The notes below the pieces were generated by a model. That model was given only the letters and a program-made list of their open reading frames with translations, ran no database searches and was not told the DNA's origin. The position numbers were made by a program, and so were the translations under genes. 51,903 nt of DNA from Beggiatoa sp. (GTDB lineage Bacteria; Pseudomonadota; Gammaproteobacteria; Beggiatoales; Beggiatoaceae): NCBI GenBank assembly GCA_003245895.1, contig QKBZ01000073.1:1-51903 (forward strand), read 5' to 3'. Positions 7,500 through 17,460 of this stretch are shown here, piece after piece (position 1 is the first letter of the stretch; every line of letters starts with the position of its first letter).

Positions 7500-8696
7500 A
7501 TGCCTTTGCAACCGCTGTATTTGAAGAAAAATGCAGATCGGCGATTACGTGCCGGTCATCTGTGGATTTACAGTAATGAAGTGGATATTCAAAAATCCCC
7601 GTTACGCAGTTTTGAAGCAGGACAGCCGGTCACTGTCTTTGGTCACGATCAAAAACCGTTAGGCAGTGCCTACGTGAATTCCGCGTCTTTAATCTGTGCG
7701 CGGATTATCAGCCGTGATCCTGATTTAATGCTGGATCAGTCTTTATTAGTACACCGTATCAATGTTGCTTTGTCATTGCGGCAGCGTTTATTTAGTCAAC
7801 CTTGCTACCGTCTAATTTATGGCGAAAGTGACGGTTTACCGGGTTTAGTGGTGGATCGCTATGAACAAGTGCTGGTGGTGCAATTAGGCACCGCAGGCAT
7901 GGAGCGGTTAAAAAATGAAATCATTGCCGCCTTAGAAAAAGTGTTAAAACCTGCTGCCATTGTGCTGCGCAATGATAGCTCGACACGGGCGATGGAAAAT
8001 TTAAACAGTTATGTTGAAGTGGCAAGCGGCACTTTACCGGCTGAACCGCTGTTGATTGAAAACAGTACCCGTTTCCGTGTGCCGATTTTAGAAGGTCAAA
8101 AAACGGGCTGGTTTTATGATCACCGTTTGAATCGCGCTCGCTTGCAAAGTTATGTGCGTGGGCTGCGTGTGTTGGATTTGTTTAGTTATGTCGGCGGCTG
8201 GGGTGTGCAAGCGGCAGTGGCTGGCGCGCAAGATGTGTTATGTGTAGACAGTTCCCAGCAAGCTTTAGATCAAATTCCGATTAATGCCGGTTTAAATGGG
8301 GTCGCGGATCGCGTGCGTACGCTGCATGCCGATGTGTTTGAGGCGTTAAAAGATTTACGCCAAGAGCAAGAACGCTTTGACGTGATCATTTTAGACCCAC
8401 CGGCCTTTATTAAACGACGCAAAGATCAGCAAGCGGGCGAGTCGGCATATCGTCGTATTAATCAATTAGCCATGACTTTGTTAAAACGAGATGGCATTTT
8501 AGTCTCGGCCTCGTGTTCTTTGCATTTGCCTGCGGAGACATTGTTGGACTTAATTCGTGCCACAGGACGGCATGTAGATCGGCATGTTCAGTTATTAGAG
8601 CAAGGTCATCAAGGCGCAGATCATCCAATTCATCCTGCGATTCCTGAAACGGCATATTTAAAAGCCTTTTTCTGTCGCGTGTTGCCTGCGTTATAA
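7500..8696 (+). CDS. rlmI: 23S rRNA m5C1962-type methyltransferase (RlmI-like)
   Basis: A 398-residue class I SAM-dependent RNA methyltransferase of the RlmI/YccW type, which methylates a cytosine in 23S rRNA. The N-terminal PUA-like domain (about 1-75) begins with a K-x-x-A-D-R-R-L-R-x-G-H-L-W motif. The Rossmann methyltransferase follows, with VLDLFSYVGGWGVQA, VDSS and ILDPPAF motifs. The length matches E. coli RlmI (396). The start at 7500 has AGGA 8 bases upstream. A frame extension to 7401 lacks such a signal. It heads a probable operon with sohB (12 bases on) and the NRDE gene. Confidence 0.9.
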   Translation: MPLQPLYLKKNADRRLRAGHLWIYSNEVDIQKSPLRSFEAGQPVTVFGHDQKPLGSAYVNSASLICARIISRDPDLMLDQSLLVHRINVALSLRQRLFSQPCYRLIYGESDGLPGLVVDRYEQVLVVQLGTAGMERLKNEIIAALEKVLKPAAIVLRNDSSTRAMENLNSYVEVASGTLPAEPLLIENSTRFRVPILEGQKTGWFYDHRLNRARLQSYVRGLRVLDLFSYVGGWGVQAAVAGAQDVLCVDSSQQALDQIPINAGLNGVADRVRTLHADVFEALKDLRQEQERFDVIILDPPAFIKRRKDQQAGESAYRRINQLAMTLLKRDGILVSASCSLHLPAETLLDLIRATGRHVDRHVQLLEQGHQGADHPIHPAIPETAYLKAFFCRVLPAL

Positions 8697-8708
8697 AAGA
8701 GAAGTGTT

Positions 8709-9710
8709 ATGTGGGAGTTTCTATTTGAATACGGTTTGTTTTTAGCCAAAGCGACAACGATTGTGATCGCCATTGCGGTTGTTATCGCGATTGCGGTGAG
8801 TACTAGCCAACGTGGTAACAGTGAGCATCAGCAAGGTGAATTGCGCATTGTGTCCTTAAGTGAGCGTTTTGAGCAGTATAAGCAGGCGTTGGCGGAAACG
8901 CTTTATGACAAAACCACGCTTAAAAAATGGCAGCAAGAACAGAAGAAAAACACCGCAGAGCGAGAAAAAACCACGCGACGGCATGTGTTTGTGTTGGATT
9001 TTCAGGGTGATATGCGTGCCTCAGCGGTGGACTCACTGCGGCAGGAAATTACCGCTTTGTTAACCATTGCCGATGCGGAGCGCGGCGACGAAGTGGTGTT
9101 GAAATTAGAAAGCAGTGGCGGTTTAGTGCATAGCTATGGTTTAGCCGCTTCGCAGCTTAAACGATTGAAAGATAAAGGCATTAAATTAACAGTTACGGTG
9201 GATAAAGTGGCAGCGAGTGGCGGTTATTTAATGGCTTGCTTGGCAGATAAATTGATCGCAGCACCGTTTGCCATTGTTGGCTCTATTGGTGTGTTAGCGC
9301 AGTTGCCGAATCTGAATCGTTTATTGAAAAAACACAATGTCGATTTTGAGCAATTATCAGCGGGTGAATATAAGCGCACTTTAAGCGTCTTTGGCGAAAA
9401 TACGGAAAAAGCCCGCGCAAAAATGCGTCTGGAATTGGAAGATACGCACCAGTTATTTAAACAATTTGTCGTTGAGCAGCGCCCACAATTGGCGATTGAT
9501 AAAGTAGCGACAGGTGAATACTGGTATGGCTCGCGGGCGTTGGATTTGCAATTGGTGGATGCGCTCAGCACTAGCGATGATTATTTGTTAGCCTTGGCAA
9601 CAGAAGCGGATATTTATCAACTGACTTATGTGCATAAACGTAGCTTAAAAGAAAAGTTTGGCTTTGCTATGCAAGAAGGTATGGCGCGCTTAATGGAGCG
9701 TTTCAGCTAA
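8709..9710 (+). CDS. sohB: Inner-membrane serine peptidase SohB
   Basis: A 333-residue S49-family peptidase. The N-terminal membrane anchor is at about 12-30, followed by a charged stretch, then the crotonase-like protease core. The catalytic pair is Ser170 in AASGGY and Lys222 in GEYKRT, the Ser/Lys dyad of signal peptide peptidase A relatives. The single-core length and short linker fit SohB rather than double-length SppA. AGAGAAG precedes the ATG. It lies between the RlmI-like gene and the NRDE gene, with the next ATG directly abutting its stop codon. Confidence 0.92.
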   Translation: MWEFLFEYGLFLAKATTIVIAIAVVIAIAVSTSQRGNSEHQQGELRIVSLSERFEQYKQALAETLYDKTTLKKWQQEQKKNTAEREKTTRRHVFVLDFQGDMRASAVDSLRQEITALLTIADAERGDEVVLKLESSGGLVHSYGLAASQLKRLKDKGIKLTVTVDKVAASGGYLMACLADKLIAAPFAIVGSIGVLAQLPNLNRLLKKHNVDFEQLSAGEYKRTLSVFGENTEKARAKMRLELEDTHQLFKQFVVEQRPQLAIDKVATGEYWYGSRALDLQLVDALSTSDDYLLALATEADIYQLTYVHKRSLKEKFGFAMQEGMARLMERFS

Positions 9711-10472
9711 ATGTGTCTGATTTTGTTCGCATGGCAGCAACATCCTGATTATCCGCTGATTGTGGCGGCGAATCGGGATGAATTCCATCAACGCCCCACG
9801 GCGGCGGCACAGTTTTGGCCTGATGCGCCAGAATTGTGTGCAGGTCGTGACTTGCACAGTGGCGGCACATGGTTAGGCGTGACGCGAACCGGTCGTTTTG
9901 CCGCTGTGACCAATTACCGTGAAGCACCTAAACGCGGTCAATTTGACACCTCGCGTGGCGCGTTAGTGACTGATTTTTTGCGCAGTTCTGTCAGTGTGCC
10001 CGCACAGTTGCAGCACTGTCAGCAAACGGCTGCACGCTATGATGGTTATAACTTGTTGTTGGCGGCGAATGGTGAATTAGCTTATGTGTCTAATCGTGGC
10101 GGTGCAGCGCGGTTATTAGATGCGGGTGTGTATGGCTTAAGTAATCATTTGCTAGATACGGCGTGGTATAAGGTGCAAGCGGGTAAGCAGGTGATGCAAC
10201 ACGCCTTATCATTGACTGGGGAAGCCTTGGTGGCAGCTTTATTTGCAGGTTTAGCGGATGAAACGCGCCCGCCAGATGAGTTATTACCGAATACTGGTGT
10301 TGATTTCGATTGGGAGCGTTTGTTATCTGCGCGTTTTATTGTCGATGAAAACTATGGAACGCGCAGTGCAACAGTCGTGTTGTGGCGGCGAGATGGTACG
10401 GCGGAGTTGATAGAGCGGCAGTTTTCGCCTAGTGGTGAATTGTTGGGAGAGCAACGTTTTTTGGCTGATTAA
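9711..10472 (+). CDS. NRDE (TANGO2-like) family protein
   Basis: A 253-residue protein starting MCLILFAW with an AANRDEFHQRP motif that names the NRDE/TANGO2 family. Cys2 could become an N-terminal nucleophile after Met removal. The fold is related to Ntn hydrolases, but the substrate in bacteria is not settled. The ATG follows the sohB stop with no gap, so translation is probably coupled. The last four bases overlap the convergent DUF2288 gene through the palindrome TTAA. Confidence 0.88.
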   Translation: MCLILFAWQQHPDYPLIVAANRDEFHQRPTAAAQFWPDAPELCAGRDLHSGGTWLGVTRTGRFAAVTNYREAPKRGQFDTSRGALVTDFLRSSVSVPAQLQHCQQTAARYDGYNLLLAANGELAYVSNRGGAARLLDAGVYGLSNHLLDTAWYKVQAGKQVMQHALSLTGEALVAALFAGLADETRPPDELLPNTGVDFDWERLLSARFIVDENYGTRSATVVLWRRDGTAELIERQFSPSGELLGEQRFLAD

Positions 10473-10798
10473 TGCACAGCCGTCGTTGGCATTTCTTCCT
10501 GCACTAAAATCCAAGGCTTAACCACCACCGCCCACAGTGCTTCATTCGTTACCAACCACGCTTTCGCCTGTTCATCTGTGACTAAGCCAAGTTTCTGCTG
10601 CTGCATCCACTGCTCAACACTGGCTTTATCATCATTTGAAAATGCAAACGCGACATCGACTAAATCTAGCTCTGCACTAACAAACACCAGCGAACCGTTT
10701 GCAAAAAAGCGTTGTAACTCAGTCCACGCAATTTTCGAGGTTTCTAAATTAATTTTAGCGCGGAAGACTTCGGCTTGTTCTTGTGTCTCATCTGTCAT
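10469..10798 (-). CDS. DUF2288 family protein
   Basis: A 109-residue soluble protein matching the DUF2288 pattern: L-x-x-E-T-x-K-I-x-W-x-E-L-Q-R-F-F-A-x-G near the N-terminus and VVVKPWILVQE near the end. Function unknown. It is the third gene of a purK-purE-DUF2288 run, 15 bases after purE, with AGGT before the ATG. Confidence 0.85.
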   Translation of the reverse strand: MTDETQEQAEVFRAKINLETSKIAWTELQRFFANGSLVFVSAELDLVDVAFAFSNDDKASVEQWMQQQKLGLVTDEQAKAWLVTNEALWAVVVKPWILVQEEMPTTAVH

Positions 10799-10813
10799 GG
10801 GTCTGACCTATAC

Positions 10814-11341
10814 TTAGCTTTTTTGATACTCGTCTAAATATTGGGCATAGCCGATATTTTCTAATTTTTCAGCTTTACCTAACACCATTTTCTCAAGATC
10901 AGCTTTAAACTGACGCACATTGTCGCGGATATTAGGTAATTTCACGCCGACGATTTGCGCCGCTAAGATGCCTGCATTTTGTGCATTATTAATGGCAACG
11001 GTGGCGACAGGAATACCGGCAGGCATTTGCACGATGGACAGTAAAGAATCTTGACCGCTTAATGCTGATGTTTTAATCGGTACGCCAATTACGGGTAAGG
11101 TCGAAATAGAGGCCACCATACCCGGTAAATGGGCTGCACCGCCTGCACCGGCAATGATTACCTCAATGCCACGCGCTTCTGCTTGCTGTGCATATTCATA
11201 TAAACGCTGCGGCGTGCGATGTGCTGAGACAATGGTCAGTTCAAAATTCACTTGCAAGGTTTCTAACACGGTGGCAGCCGCTTGCATAACGGGCAAATCA
11301 GAATCGCTGCCCATGATAATACCGACTAAGGCTTGAGTCAT
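10814..11341 (-). CDS. purE: N5-carboxyaminoimidazole ribonucleotide mutase
   Basis: A 175-residue class I PurE, which converts N5-CAIR to CAIR in purine synthesis. It shows MGSDSDLP near the N-terminus, SAHRTP with the catalytic His, and [11 protein letters not shown]. The length fits the family (about 165-170) with a short C-terminal extension. Its ATG overlaps the purK stop by four bases (ATGA). That supports co-translation with the enzyme that makes its unstable substrate. Confidence 0.97.
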   Translation of the reverse strand: MTQALVGIIMGSDSDLPVMQAAATVLETLQVNFELTIVSAHRTPQRLYEYAQQAEARGIEVIIAGAGGAAHLPGMVASISTLPVIGVPIKTSALSGQDSLLSIVQMPAGIPVATVAINNAQNAGILAAQIVGVKLPNIRDNVRQFKADLEKMVLGKAEKLENIGYAQYLDEYQKS

Positions 11342-12501
11342 TTAAGGGTCTCCTCTCCCTGAATTTTCAGCACATCTTTGGCGTGTTCTAAGGCTTCTAA
11401 TGCGGTGCTGACCTGCTCAGCTAAAACAGTGATATGTCCCATTTTACGAAACGGGCGAGTGATGGCTTTATCATAAAAATGGAATGATAAGCCAGAAATA
11501 GCTAGGGCTTCTGCTAAACCTGCAATCACGGGGCGACCTTGGAAACCTTCATCACCCAATAAATTTAACATTGCCGCAGGACTTAATAATTGTGGGCTGC
11601 CTAAAGGTAAGTCACTGACAATACGCACTAATTGCTCGAATTGGCTGGTGACACAAGCTTCAATGGTGTAATGCCCTGAGTTGTGAGGACGTGGTGCGAT
11701 TTCATTGACTAAAATGGTGTCTTCTTGGGTTAAGAACATTTCCACCCCAAACACACCTACACCATCTAACACTTCAATAGCTTTTACCGCGACTTGGCGC
11801 GCTTGCTCGGCAATTTCCGGCGCAATATCTGCGGGTGCCGCAACGATGTCGCAAATATTGGTGCGATCATCAAATACCATTTCAACGATAGGATAACAGG
11901 CCACGTTGCCGTGTTTATCCCGTGCAATCATTGCCGCTAATTCTTTTTTAAACGGTACAAAGCTTTCCACCATAGACGGCGTATTTAATACCTTATCTAT
12001 GTCGTCAGGGCTTTTTAATACCGCAACACCTTTACCGTCATAACCACCGCGTCGTGCTTTTTGTACCAAGGGGAAAGTAGCATTGGCTAAAAACTCAGCG
12101 TCTACCACATCCACTTGCTGATAGGCAGGCACAGGCACACCATGTTTATCTAACACCTGTTTTTGCAACAACTTATCTTGAATAATTTCCAGCACATACG
12201 GAGAAGGATAGATCGGATAACCTTCGTCGTGTAAGGCTTTTAACGTATCAATATCAATGTGTTCAATTTCATACGTCAACACATCGCTTAAGCGAGCTAA
12301 GGCGCGAATCTTCGCCCCATCATATAAATCGCCGACTAATTGCGCATCTGCTACCGACGCAGCAGGGCATTGCGGCTGTGGGTCTAATACATTAATGAAA
12401 AAACCCATTTCCCGCGCGGCTTGCGCAGTCATCTTACCTAATTGACCACCGCCAATTAAGCCTATACGTTTTAATGGATAAGAAAAAGTCGTGTGCTGCA
12501 T
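11338..12501 (-). CDS. purK: N5-carboxyaminoimidazole ribonucleotide synthase
   Basis: A 387-residue ATP-grasp enzyme making N5-CAIR from AIR, ATP and bicarbonate. The N-terminal pre-ATP-grasp domain has [24 protein letters not shown] lies in the ATP-grasp core, and [17 protein letters not shown] near the catalytic centre. The length is typical (355-390). It is the first gene of the purK-purE-DUF2288 run. Confidence 0.97.
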   Translation of the reverse strand: MQHTTFSYPLKRIGLIGGGQLGKMTAQAAREMGFFINVLDPQPQCPAASVADAQLVGDLYDGAKIRALARLSDVLTYEIEHIDIDTLKALHDEGYPIYPSPYVLEIIQDKLLQKQVLDKHGVPVPAYQQVDVVDAEFLANATFPLVQKARRGGYDGKGVAVLKSPDDIDKVLNTPSMVESFVPFKKELAAMIARDKHGNVACYPIVEMVFDDRTNICDIVAAPADIAPEIAEQARQVAVKAIEVLDGVGVFGVEMFLTQEDTILVNEIAPRPHNSGHYTIEACVTSQFEQLVRIVSDLPLGSPQLLSPAAMLNLLGDEGFQGRPVIAGLAEALAISGLSFHFYDKAITRPFRKMGHITVLAEQVSTALEALEHAKDVLKIQGEETLK

Positions 12502-12559
12502 GTGTGTTATTCAGGTAAAACAGTAAATTCTATCAAAGGCAAAGGTTTAGAAACAAGCT

Positions 12560-13816
12560 TTAGTCGGCAGCTTTTGCCGCTGAAAATTGAACAATAAAGG
12601 TCGCGCCTTGGCCTAACTCACTTTCACACCAGATTTTGGCCTGCATGGCATCAACTAATTTTTTCACAATAAATAAGCCTAAACCTGAAGAGTGCTCACC
12701 TCCTGTAGGACGGGCAGATAAGCGGGTAAACTTTTGGAACAAGCGCTGTTGATCTTGTTCGCTTAAGCCTTGTCCTTGGTCTTGCACTGCAATTTGTATC
12801 TTATCATTTACTTTGTGTAGTCGAACTTCAACACGTCGATTGAGTGGTGAATACTTCAAAGCATTGGAAATTAAGTTATCAAAAATTTGGTGTACTGAAG
12901 CAGTGTGCGCATGTGCAAGCGGCACTGGATCAATGTGTAATTGCAGATCAATATTTTTTAAGGCGGCACGTTGCTGATATTGGTGCTGTAATTGTTGCAA
13001 GGTGATGGCAAGGTCTGTTGCTTCACATTTCAAGTCCGTCATGTGACTTTCAATTGCATTTACATCTAATAAGTTAATGACCAGCTCAAACATATGTTGG
13101 CTCGCATCTGCGATATGCGTTGCTACATCTTGCAACTCGTTATCCGTCATATCTGAGCTAGCTTCAAGGATTTCTTCTGCATAGCCTTTGATAGCAGACA
13201 GAGGATTTTTTAAATCGTGTGCCGCCATGTTGAGAAAGTCATTTTTGCTTTGGTTTAAGCGGGTCAGTTCTAAATTATTCTGGTTTAACTGAATTAAATT
13301 GCGGCGCAATTCTAACTGTGCCATGACTTGGCGACTTAACGCTTGCAGGGCTTCCTGCTGTGTTTCTGTTAAGGTGCGCGGTGTAGAATCTAAAACACAT
13401 AGTGTCCCTAAGGCATAGCCTTCTGCTGTGACTAAAGGTGCGCCTGCATAAAAACGAATATTCGGTGAGTCTTGTACTAAAGGATTTCCGGCAAAGCGTT
13501 GGTCTTGTAATGCGTCAGGCACCATCATTAACTGATCAGGTTGTAGAATCGCATGAGGACAGAAGGCCACCTCACGTTCAGTTTCTTCTACTTCTAAGCC
13601 CACACGAGACTTAAACCATTGTCGATCTGCTTCGATCAAACTAATTAAGGCGATAGGCGTACCACAAATATAAGAGGCCAGTTTGGTCAGTTCGTCAAAA
13701 TTTTGTTCAAATTCGGTGTCTAAAATTTCGTAACGCGCTAAGGCCGCTAAGCGTTCAGGCTCATTGACGGGTTTTTCGGCAGACACAAATTGAGTGTGCA
13801 AATCGTTCATAGACAT
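12560..13816 (-). CDS. GAF-domain sensor histidine kinase
   Basis: A 418-residue soluble histidine kinase without membrane segments. An N-terminal GAF domain (about 25-165) has the pattern ERLAALARYEILDT, SLIEADRQWFKS and GTLCVLD common to cytosolic bacterial GAF kinases. HisKA follows with AAHDLKNPLSAI (phospho-acceptor His200), then HATPase with NLISNALKYSP, DQGQGL and GLGLFIVKKLV. No receiver domain or adjacent regulator is present. Met3 is an alternative start. Neither start has a clear ribosome binding site. The ligand sensed is unknown. Confidence 0.9.
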   Translation of the reverse strand: MSMNDLHTQFVSAEKPVNEPERLAALARYEILDTEFEQNFDELTKLASYICGTPIALISLIEADRQWFKSRVGLEVEETEREVAFCPHAILQPDQLMMVPDALQDQRFAGNPLVQDSPNIRFYAGAPLVTAEGYALGTLCVLDSTPRTLTETQQEALQALSRQVMAQLELRRNLIQLNQNNLELTRLNQSKNDFLNMAAHDLKNPLSAIKGYAEEILEASSDMTDNELQDVATHIADASQHMFELVINLLDVNAIESHMTDLKCEATDLAITLQQLQHQYQQRAALKNIDLQLHIDPVPLAHAHTASVHQIFDNLISNALKYSPLNRRVEVRLHKVNDKIQIAVQDQGQGLSEQDQQRLFQKFTRLSARPTGGEHSSGLGLFIVKKLVDAMQAKIWCESELGQGATFIVQFSAAKAAD

Positions 13817-14231
13817 AAGTAACTAACAATTGTAAGTGGGAATGAAGCATGCGAATGGTGAGGGCGTACTGTAATAACATACTTAAATAACAATGACTGG
13901 ACGAACCATACTGATAAATTTAAGCATGAATGACACGCAACTGGCCTCCTTGCACTGTTATATTGTTTAAAATGTGATTATACTACGCCACACGCGAGAA
14001 TGAGTTTAGACAAAGATAAAATAAGTTTTGTCTTATTTTCATTGGCTTAGTTGTGTATTGCTGTCATGCAGCTAAAAATATGCAGCTAAAACGAAAAAAA
14101 AGAGGTTTTACCTCTTGCATAATGAAAATATCCTCCCTATAATGCGTGTCTTTAAGCAGTTGTTCATGTCAAGGTTAACGCTCACGTAATCAAACATGCA
14201 TCACTGATAAAAACCAAGTTTAAAAAACTGG
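13817..14231. other. Intergenic region with AT-rich hairpins
   Basis: It separates the GAF kinase (minus) from the tRNA-tuf operon (plus). It holds a perfect AAAATAAG/CTTATTTT hairpin at 14018-14039 and the minus-strand terminator at 14092-14116. I see no ORF with support. Confidence 0.5.
14092..14116 (-). terminator. Rho-independent terminator on the minus strand
   Basis: On the minus strand AAGAGG-loop-CCTCTT is followed directly by a run of T residues. No known minus-strand gene lies to its right, so it would stop antisense transcription or a short RNA. Confidence 0.45.
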
Positions 14232-14261
14232 TTGACATCCGATAAAAGCCTAGCTTATAAT
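14232..14261 (+). promoter_or_regulatory. Promoter of the tRNA-tuf operon
   Basis: TTGACA at 14232-14237 and TATAAT at 14256-14261 with an 18-base spacer match the sigma-70 consensus in both boxes. Transcription should begin just before tRNA-Tyr. Confidence 0.85.
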
Positions 14262-14274
14262 AGTTGGCTATCTC

Positions 14275-14359
14275 GGAGGGGTACCCAAGCGGTCAACGGG
14301 ATCAGACTGTAAATCTGACGGCTCAGCCTTCGGAGGTTCGAATCCTCCCCCCTCCACCA
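14275..14359 (+). tRNA. tRNA-Tyr (GTA)
   Basis: An 85-base class II tRNA with a long variable arm and encoded CCA. The acceptor GGAGGGG pairs with CCCCTCC. The anticodon GTA is at 14309-14311. It is first in a tRNA-Tyr/Gly/Thr-tuf cluster as in E. coli, which has an extra tRNA-Thr upstream. Confidence 0.96.
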
Positions 14360-14394
14360 ATATTTACCAGCTAGAAACACCGACCGAATTCTAG

Positions 14395-14468
14395 GCGGGT
14401 GTAGTTCAGTGGTAGAACTTCAGCCTTCCAAGCTGATTGCGTGGGTTCGATTCCCATCACCCGCTCCA
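14395..14468 (+). tRNA. tRNA-Gly (TCC)
   Basis: A 74-base tRNA. The acceptor GCGGGTG pairs with CACCCGC, the TCC anticodon is at 14427-14429 and the 3' CCA is encoded. Confidence 0.96.
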
Positions 14469-14479
14469 CAGATTTTTAC

Positions 14480-14555
<76 letters not shown>

Positions 14556-14632
14556 AGTTTTTAGATTGAACGCCAACAGGCAGCCCCAAATTTAATTTCC
14601 GTGTAATGCGTTAATAAGGAATAGTTTCTGAT

Positions 14633-15811
14633 ATGTCCAAGGCAAAATACGAACGCTCCAAACCGCACGTCAACGTAGGTACGATTGGTCACGTTGACCA
14701 TGGTAAAACCACTTTGACAGCAGCACTGACTAAAACATTCAGTAAAGAGTTCAAAGCATACGATCAAATCGACAATGCTCCTGAAGAGCGTGCTCGTGGT
14801 ATCACTATCTCAACCGCACACGTGGAATATGAGTCTGAAGGTCGTCACTATGCTCACGTTGACTGCCCAGGTCACGCTGACTATGTGAAAAACATGATCA
14901 CGGGTGCTGCACAGATGGACGGTGCTATCTTAGTTGTGTCTGCTGCTGATGGCCCTATGCCACAAACGCGCGAACACATCTTATTAGCGCGTCAGGTTGG
15001 TGTACCTTACATCGTAGTCTTCATGAACAAAGCGGACATGGTTGACGACGAAGAATTATTAGAATTGGTAGAAATGGAAGTTCGTGAATTATTGGACAGC
15101 TACCAATTCCCAGGTGACGATACACCTGTTATTAAAGGTTCTGCCTTAAAAGCATTAGAAGGCGATGAATCTCCTATCGGTGTACCTGCTATTAAAGAAT
15201 TAGTAGATGCATTAGATAGCTACATCCCAGAGCCTACTCGTGATGTAGACCAAAACTTCTTGATGCCAATTGAAGACGTATTCTCAATTTCTGGTCGTGG
15301 TACTGTAGTAACTGGCCGTATTGAGCGTGGTCGCATCAAAGTTGGTGAAGAAATTGAAATCGTTGGTATCAAAGATACAGCTAAAACCACTTGCACTGGC
15401 GTGGAAATGTTCCGCAAGTTGTTAGACCAAGGTGAAGCTGGTGATAACGTAGGTGTGTTATTACGTGGTACCAAACGTGATGAAGTTGAGCGTGGTCAAG
15501 TATTAGCTAAACCAGGCAGCATCAAACCACACACTCACTTTGAAGCAGAAGTGTACGTGTTAAGTAAAGAAGAAGGTGGTCGTCATACGCCTTTCTTCAA
15601 TGGCTACCGTCCTCAGTTCTATTTCCGTACCACTGACGTAACAGGTGCGGTAGATTTACCTGAAGGTGTTGAGATGGTAATGCCAGGTGACAACGTTAAA
15701 GTAACTGTTAAGTTAATTAACCCTATCGCGATGGACGAAGGCTTACGCTTTGCGATTCGTGAAGGTGGCCGCACAGTAGGTGCAGGTGTTGTTGCTAAAA
15801 TTATTGAGTAA
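14633..15811 (+). CDS. tuf: Elongation factor Tu
   Basis: A 392-residue translation GTPase that brings aminoacyl-tRNA to the ribosome. The G1 motif GHVDHGKTT is near residue 20, [12 protein letters not shown] is the G3/switch II region, NKADMVDD is G4, and the two beta-barrel domains follow. E. coli EF-Tu has 393 mature residues. AAGGAA lies about 10 bases before the ATG. The position after tRNA-Tyr/Gly/Thr and before secE identifies the tufB-type copy. A second tuf gene may exist elsewhere. Confidence 0.98.
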   Translation: MSKAKYERSKPHVNVGTIGHVDHGKTTLTAALTKTFSKEFKAYDQIDNAPEERARGITISTAHVEYESEGRHYAHVDCPGHADYVKNMITGAAQMDGAILVVSAADGPMPQTREHILLARQVGVPYIVVFMNKADMVDDEELLELVEMEVRELLDSYQFPGDDTPVIKGSALKALEGDESPIGVPAIKELVDALDSYIPEPTRDVDQNFLMPIEDVFSISGRGTVVTGRIERGRIKVGEEIEIVGIKDTAKTTCTGVEMFRKLLDQGEAGDNVGVLLRGTKRDEVERGQVLAKPGSIKPHTHFEAEVYVLSKEEGGRHTPFFNGYRPQFYFRTTDVTGAVDLPEGVEMVMPGDNVKVTVKLINPIAMDEGLRFAIREGGRTVGAGVVAKIIE

Positions 15812-15836
15812 TAGCTTACTTTAAGTTCGCTATTCT

Positions 15837-15862
15837 GAATGTGCAGCGTTCGCTGCACATTC
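15837..15862 (+). terminator. Hairpin after tuf
   Basis: A perfect 10-base stem GAATGTGCAG/CTGCACATTC with loop CGTTCG, 25 bases past the tuf stop. No U run follows directly, so it may be a processing or partial termination hairpin between tuf and tRNA-Trp. Confidence 0.5.
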
Positions 15863-15870
15863 CCGATTTT

Positions 15871-15946
<76 letters not shown>

Positions 15947-15980
15947 TTTTTTTTGCGCCTCAGTGTGAGTGAAGCAGTCA

Positions 15981-16361
15981 ATGAATACAAAAATGGACGC
16001 GCAAAGTTCTGACAAGATCGATTTGGTCAGATGGTTGTCCGTAGCGGCTTTGCTGGCTGTGGGTGTCGTCAGTTTTTATGTCTTTGCAGAGCATTCACTG
16101 TTATTGCGTGTTATCTTTTTGTTAGCAATGGCAGGTGGGGCTGTATTTATCGCCTTAAAGACTGAAAAAGGCAAAAACACATGGGACTTTTTGCAAGATA
16201 CCCATATTGAAGTCCGTAAAGTCGTTTGGCCGAGCCGTCAAGAAACCTTACAAACAACAGGTATTGTCATTGCTATGGTGATTATCATGGCATTGTTTGT
16301 ATGGTTGTTAGATGGCATTTTAATGTGGTTAGTGCGTTTGCTGACAGGGCAAGGAGCATAG
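15981..16361 (+). CDS. secE: Preprotein translocase subunit SecE
   Basis: A 126-residue SecE with three membrane segments (about 18-36, 42-59 and 92-117), as in the long enterobacterial type. The conserved cytoplasmic amphipathic helix and hinge read EVRKVVWPSRQET. It clamps SecY in the SecYEG channel. ATG 15981 is preferred, with GAAG about 7 bases upstream. A GTG at 15969 is an in-frame alternative. Its stop is three bases before nusG. Confidence 0.95.
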   Translation: MNTKMDAQSSDKIDLVRWLSVAALLAVGVVSFYVFAEHSLLLRVIFLLAMAGGAVFIALKTEKGKNTWDFLQDTHIEVRKVVWPSRQETLQTTGIVIAMVIIMALFVWLLDGILMWLVRLLTGQGA

Positions 16362-16364
16362 ACC

Positions 16365-16898
16365 ATGAGCATGCGGTGGTATGTAGTGCATGCTTATTCT
16401 GGCTTTGAAAAGTCAGTAATGCGATCTTTACAAGATCGCGTAGTGCGTAGTGGCTTAGAAGCTTTTTTTGGCGAGATTCTCGTACCTACTGAAGAAGTAG
16501 TTGAAATGCGGGATGGTCAAAAGCGTAAAAGCGAACGAAAATTGTATCCTGGGTATGTGCTGGTACAGATGGAAATGAATGGGGATTCTTGGCATTTGAT
16601 CAAGGATACTCCTAAAGTCATCGGTTTTATCGGCGGTACTCAAGAAAAACCTGCGCCTATTACCGAGAAAGAAGCCGAAGCAATCTTGCAACGTGTACAA
16701 GAAGGGACGGAAAAACCACGTCCTAAAGTCTTGTTTGAAATTGGCGAAATTGTACGTGTTACCGACGGGCCATTTAATGATTTTAATGGCACTGTTGAAG
16801 AAGTCAATTATGAAAAAAATCGTTTGCGGGTTGCCGTTTCGATCTTTGGTCGTTCCACGCCAGTGGAACTTGAGTTTGGACAGGTAGAAAAAGAGTAA
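16365..16898 (+). CDS. nusG: Transcription termination/antitermination factor NusG
   Basis: A 177-residue NusG. The NGN domain ([24 protein letters not shown]) is at about 3-115 and the KOW domain ([13 protein letters not shown]) at about 125-177. It binds RNA polymerase and couples to Rho or ribosomal S10. AAGGAG lies about 8 bases before the ATG, within the end of secE, so translation is likely coupled. Confidence 0.97.
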   Translation: MSMRWYVVHAYSGFEKSVMRSLQDRVVRSGLEAFFGEILVPTEEVVEMRDGQKRKSERKLYPGYVLVQMEMNGDSWHLIKDTPKVIGFIGGTQEKPAPITEKEAEAILQRVQEGTEKPRPKVLFEIGEIVRVTDGPFNDFNGTVEEVNYEKNRLRVAVSIFGRSTPVELEFGQVEKE

Positions 16899-16985
16899 TT
16901 GAATTTATTGTAGAGGTGCAAGAATAAATCGCTAGACGCGAGTGCGCGGCGTTTTAATTTTGCGCCTTTTGTTTTTGTCATAATT

Positions 16986-17013
16986 CGGGGAGCCGAACAG
17001 GCGCTAGAACCCG
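16986..17013 (+). promoter_or_regulatory. Probable L1 autoregulatory leader of rplK-rplA
   Basis: Two short stems are nested: outer CGGG/CCCG (16986-16989 with 17010-17013) and inner GCC/GGC (16992-16994 with 17000-17002), separated by asymmetric internal loops. They lie just before the GGAG site of rplK. This resembles the L1-binding leader known from other gammaproteobacteria, where excess L1 represses its own operon. It is called from shape and position only. Confidence 0.5.
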
Positions 17014-17026
17014 TTGGAGTGATAAC

Positions 17027-17458
17027 GTGGCCAAGAAAGTACAAGCCTATATTAAGCTACAAGTTAAAGCAGGACAAGCGAATCCAAGTCCTCCTGTTGG
17101 TCCAGCATTGGGTCAACGTGGTTTGAACATCATGGAATTCTGTAAAGCCTTTAACGCTCAAACTCAAAGTTTAGAGCCAGGTTTACCGATTCCTGTTGTG
17201 ATTACTGCTTACAGCGACCGTAGTTTTACCTTCGTCTTAAAAACCCCTCCTGCTTCTATCTTATTGAAAAAAGCAGCCGGTATTAAGAGTGGTAGTAAAA
17301 CACCACACACTGATAAAGTCGGTAAAGTGTCTCGCGAACAAGTTGAAGAAATCGCGAAAACAAAAATGCCTGACTTAACTGCGGCTGATTTAGAAGCAGC
17401 GGTACGCACCATTGCTGGTAGCGCACGTAGTATGGGTATCGAGGTAGAGGGCTTATAA
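17027..17458 (+). CDS. rplK: 50S ribosomal protein L11
   Basis: A 143-residue L11, one residue longer than E. coli. It has [26 protein letters not shown] at the N-terminal domain and the RNA-binding C-terminal domain ending RSMGIEVEG. The start is GTG with GGAG 7-10 bases upstream. It is part of the GTPase-associated centre with L10 and L12. It is followed by rplA after two bases. Confidence 0.98.
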   Translation: MAKKVQAYIKLQVKAGQANPSPPVGPALGQRGLNIMEFCKAFNAQTQSLEPGLPIPVVITAYSDRSFTFVLKTPPASILLKKAAGIKSGSKTPHTDKVGKVSREQVEEIAKTKMPDLTAADLEAAVRTIAGSARSMGIEVEGL

Positions 17459-17460
17459 TC

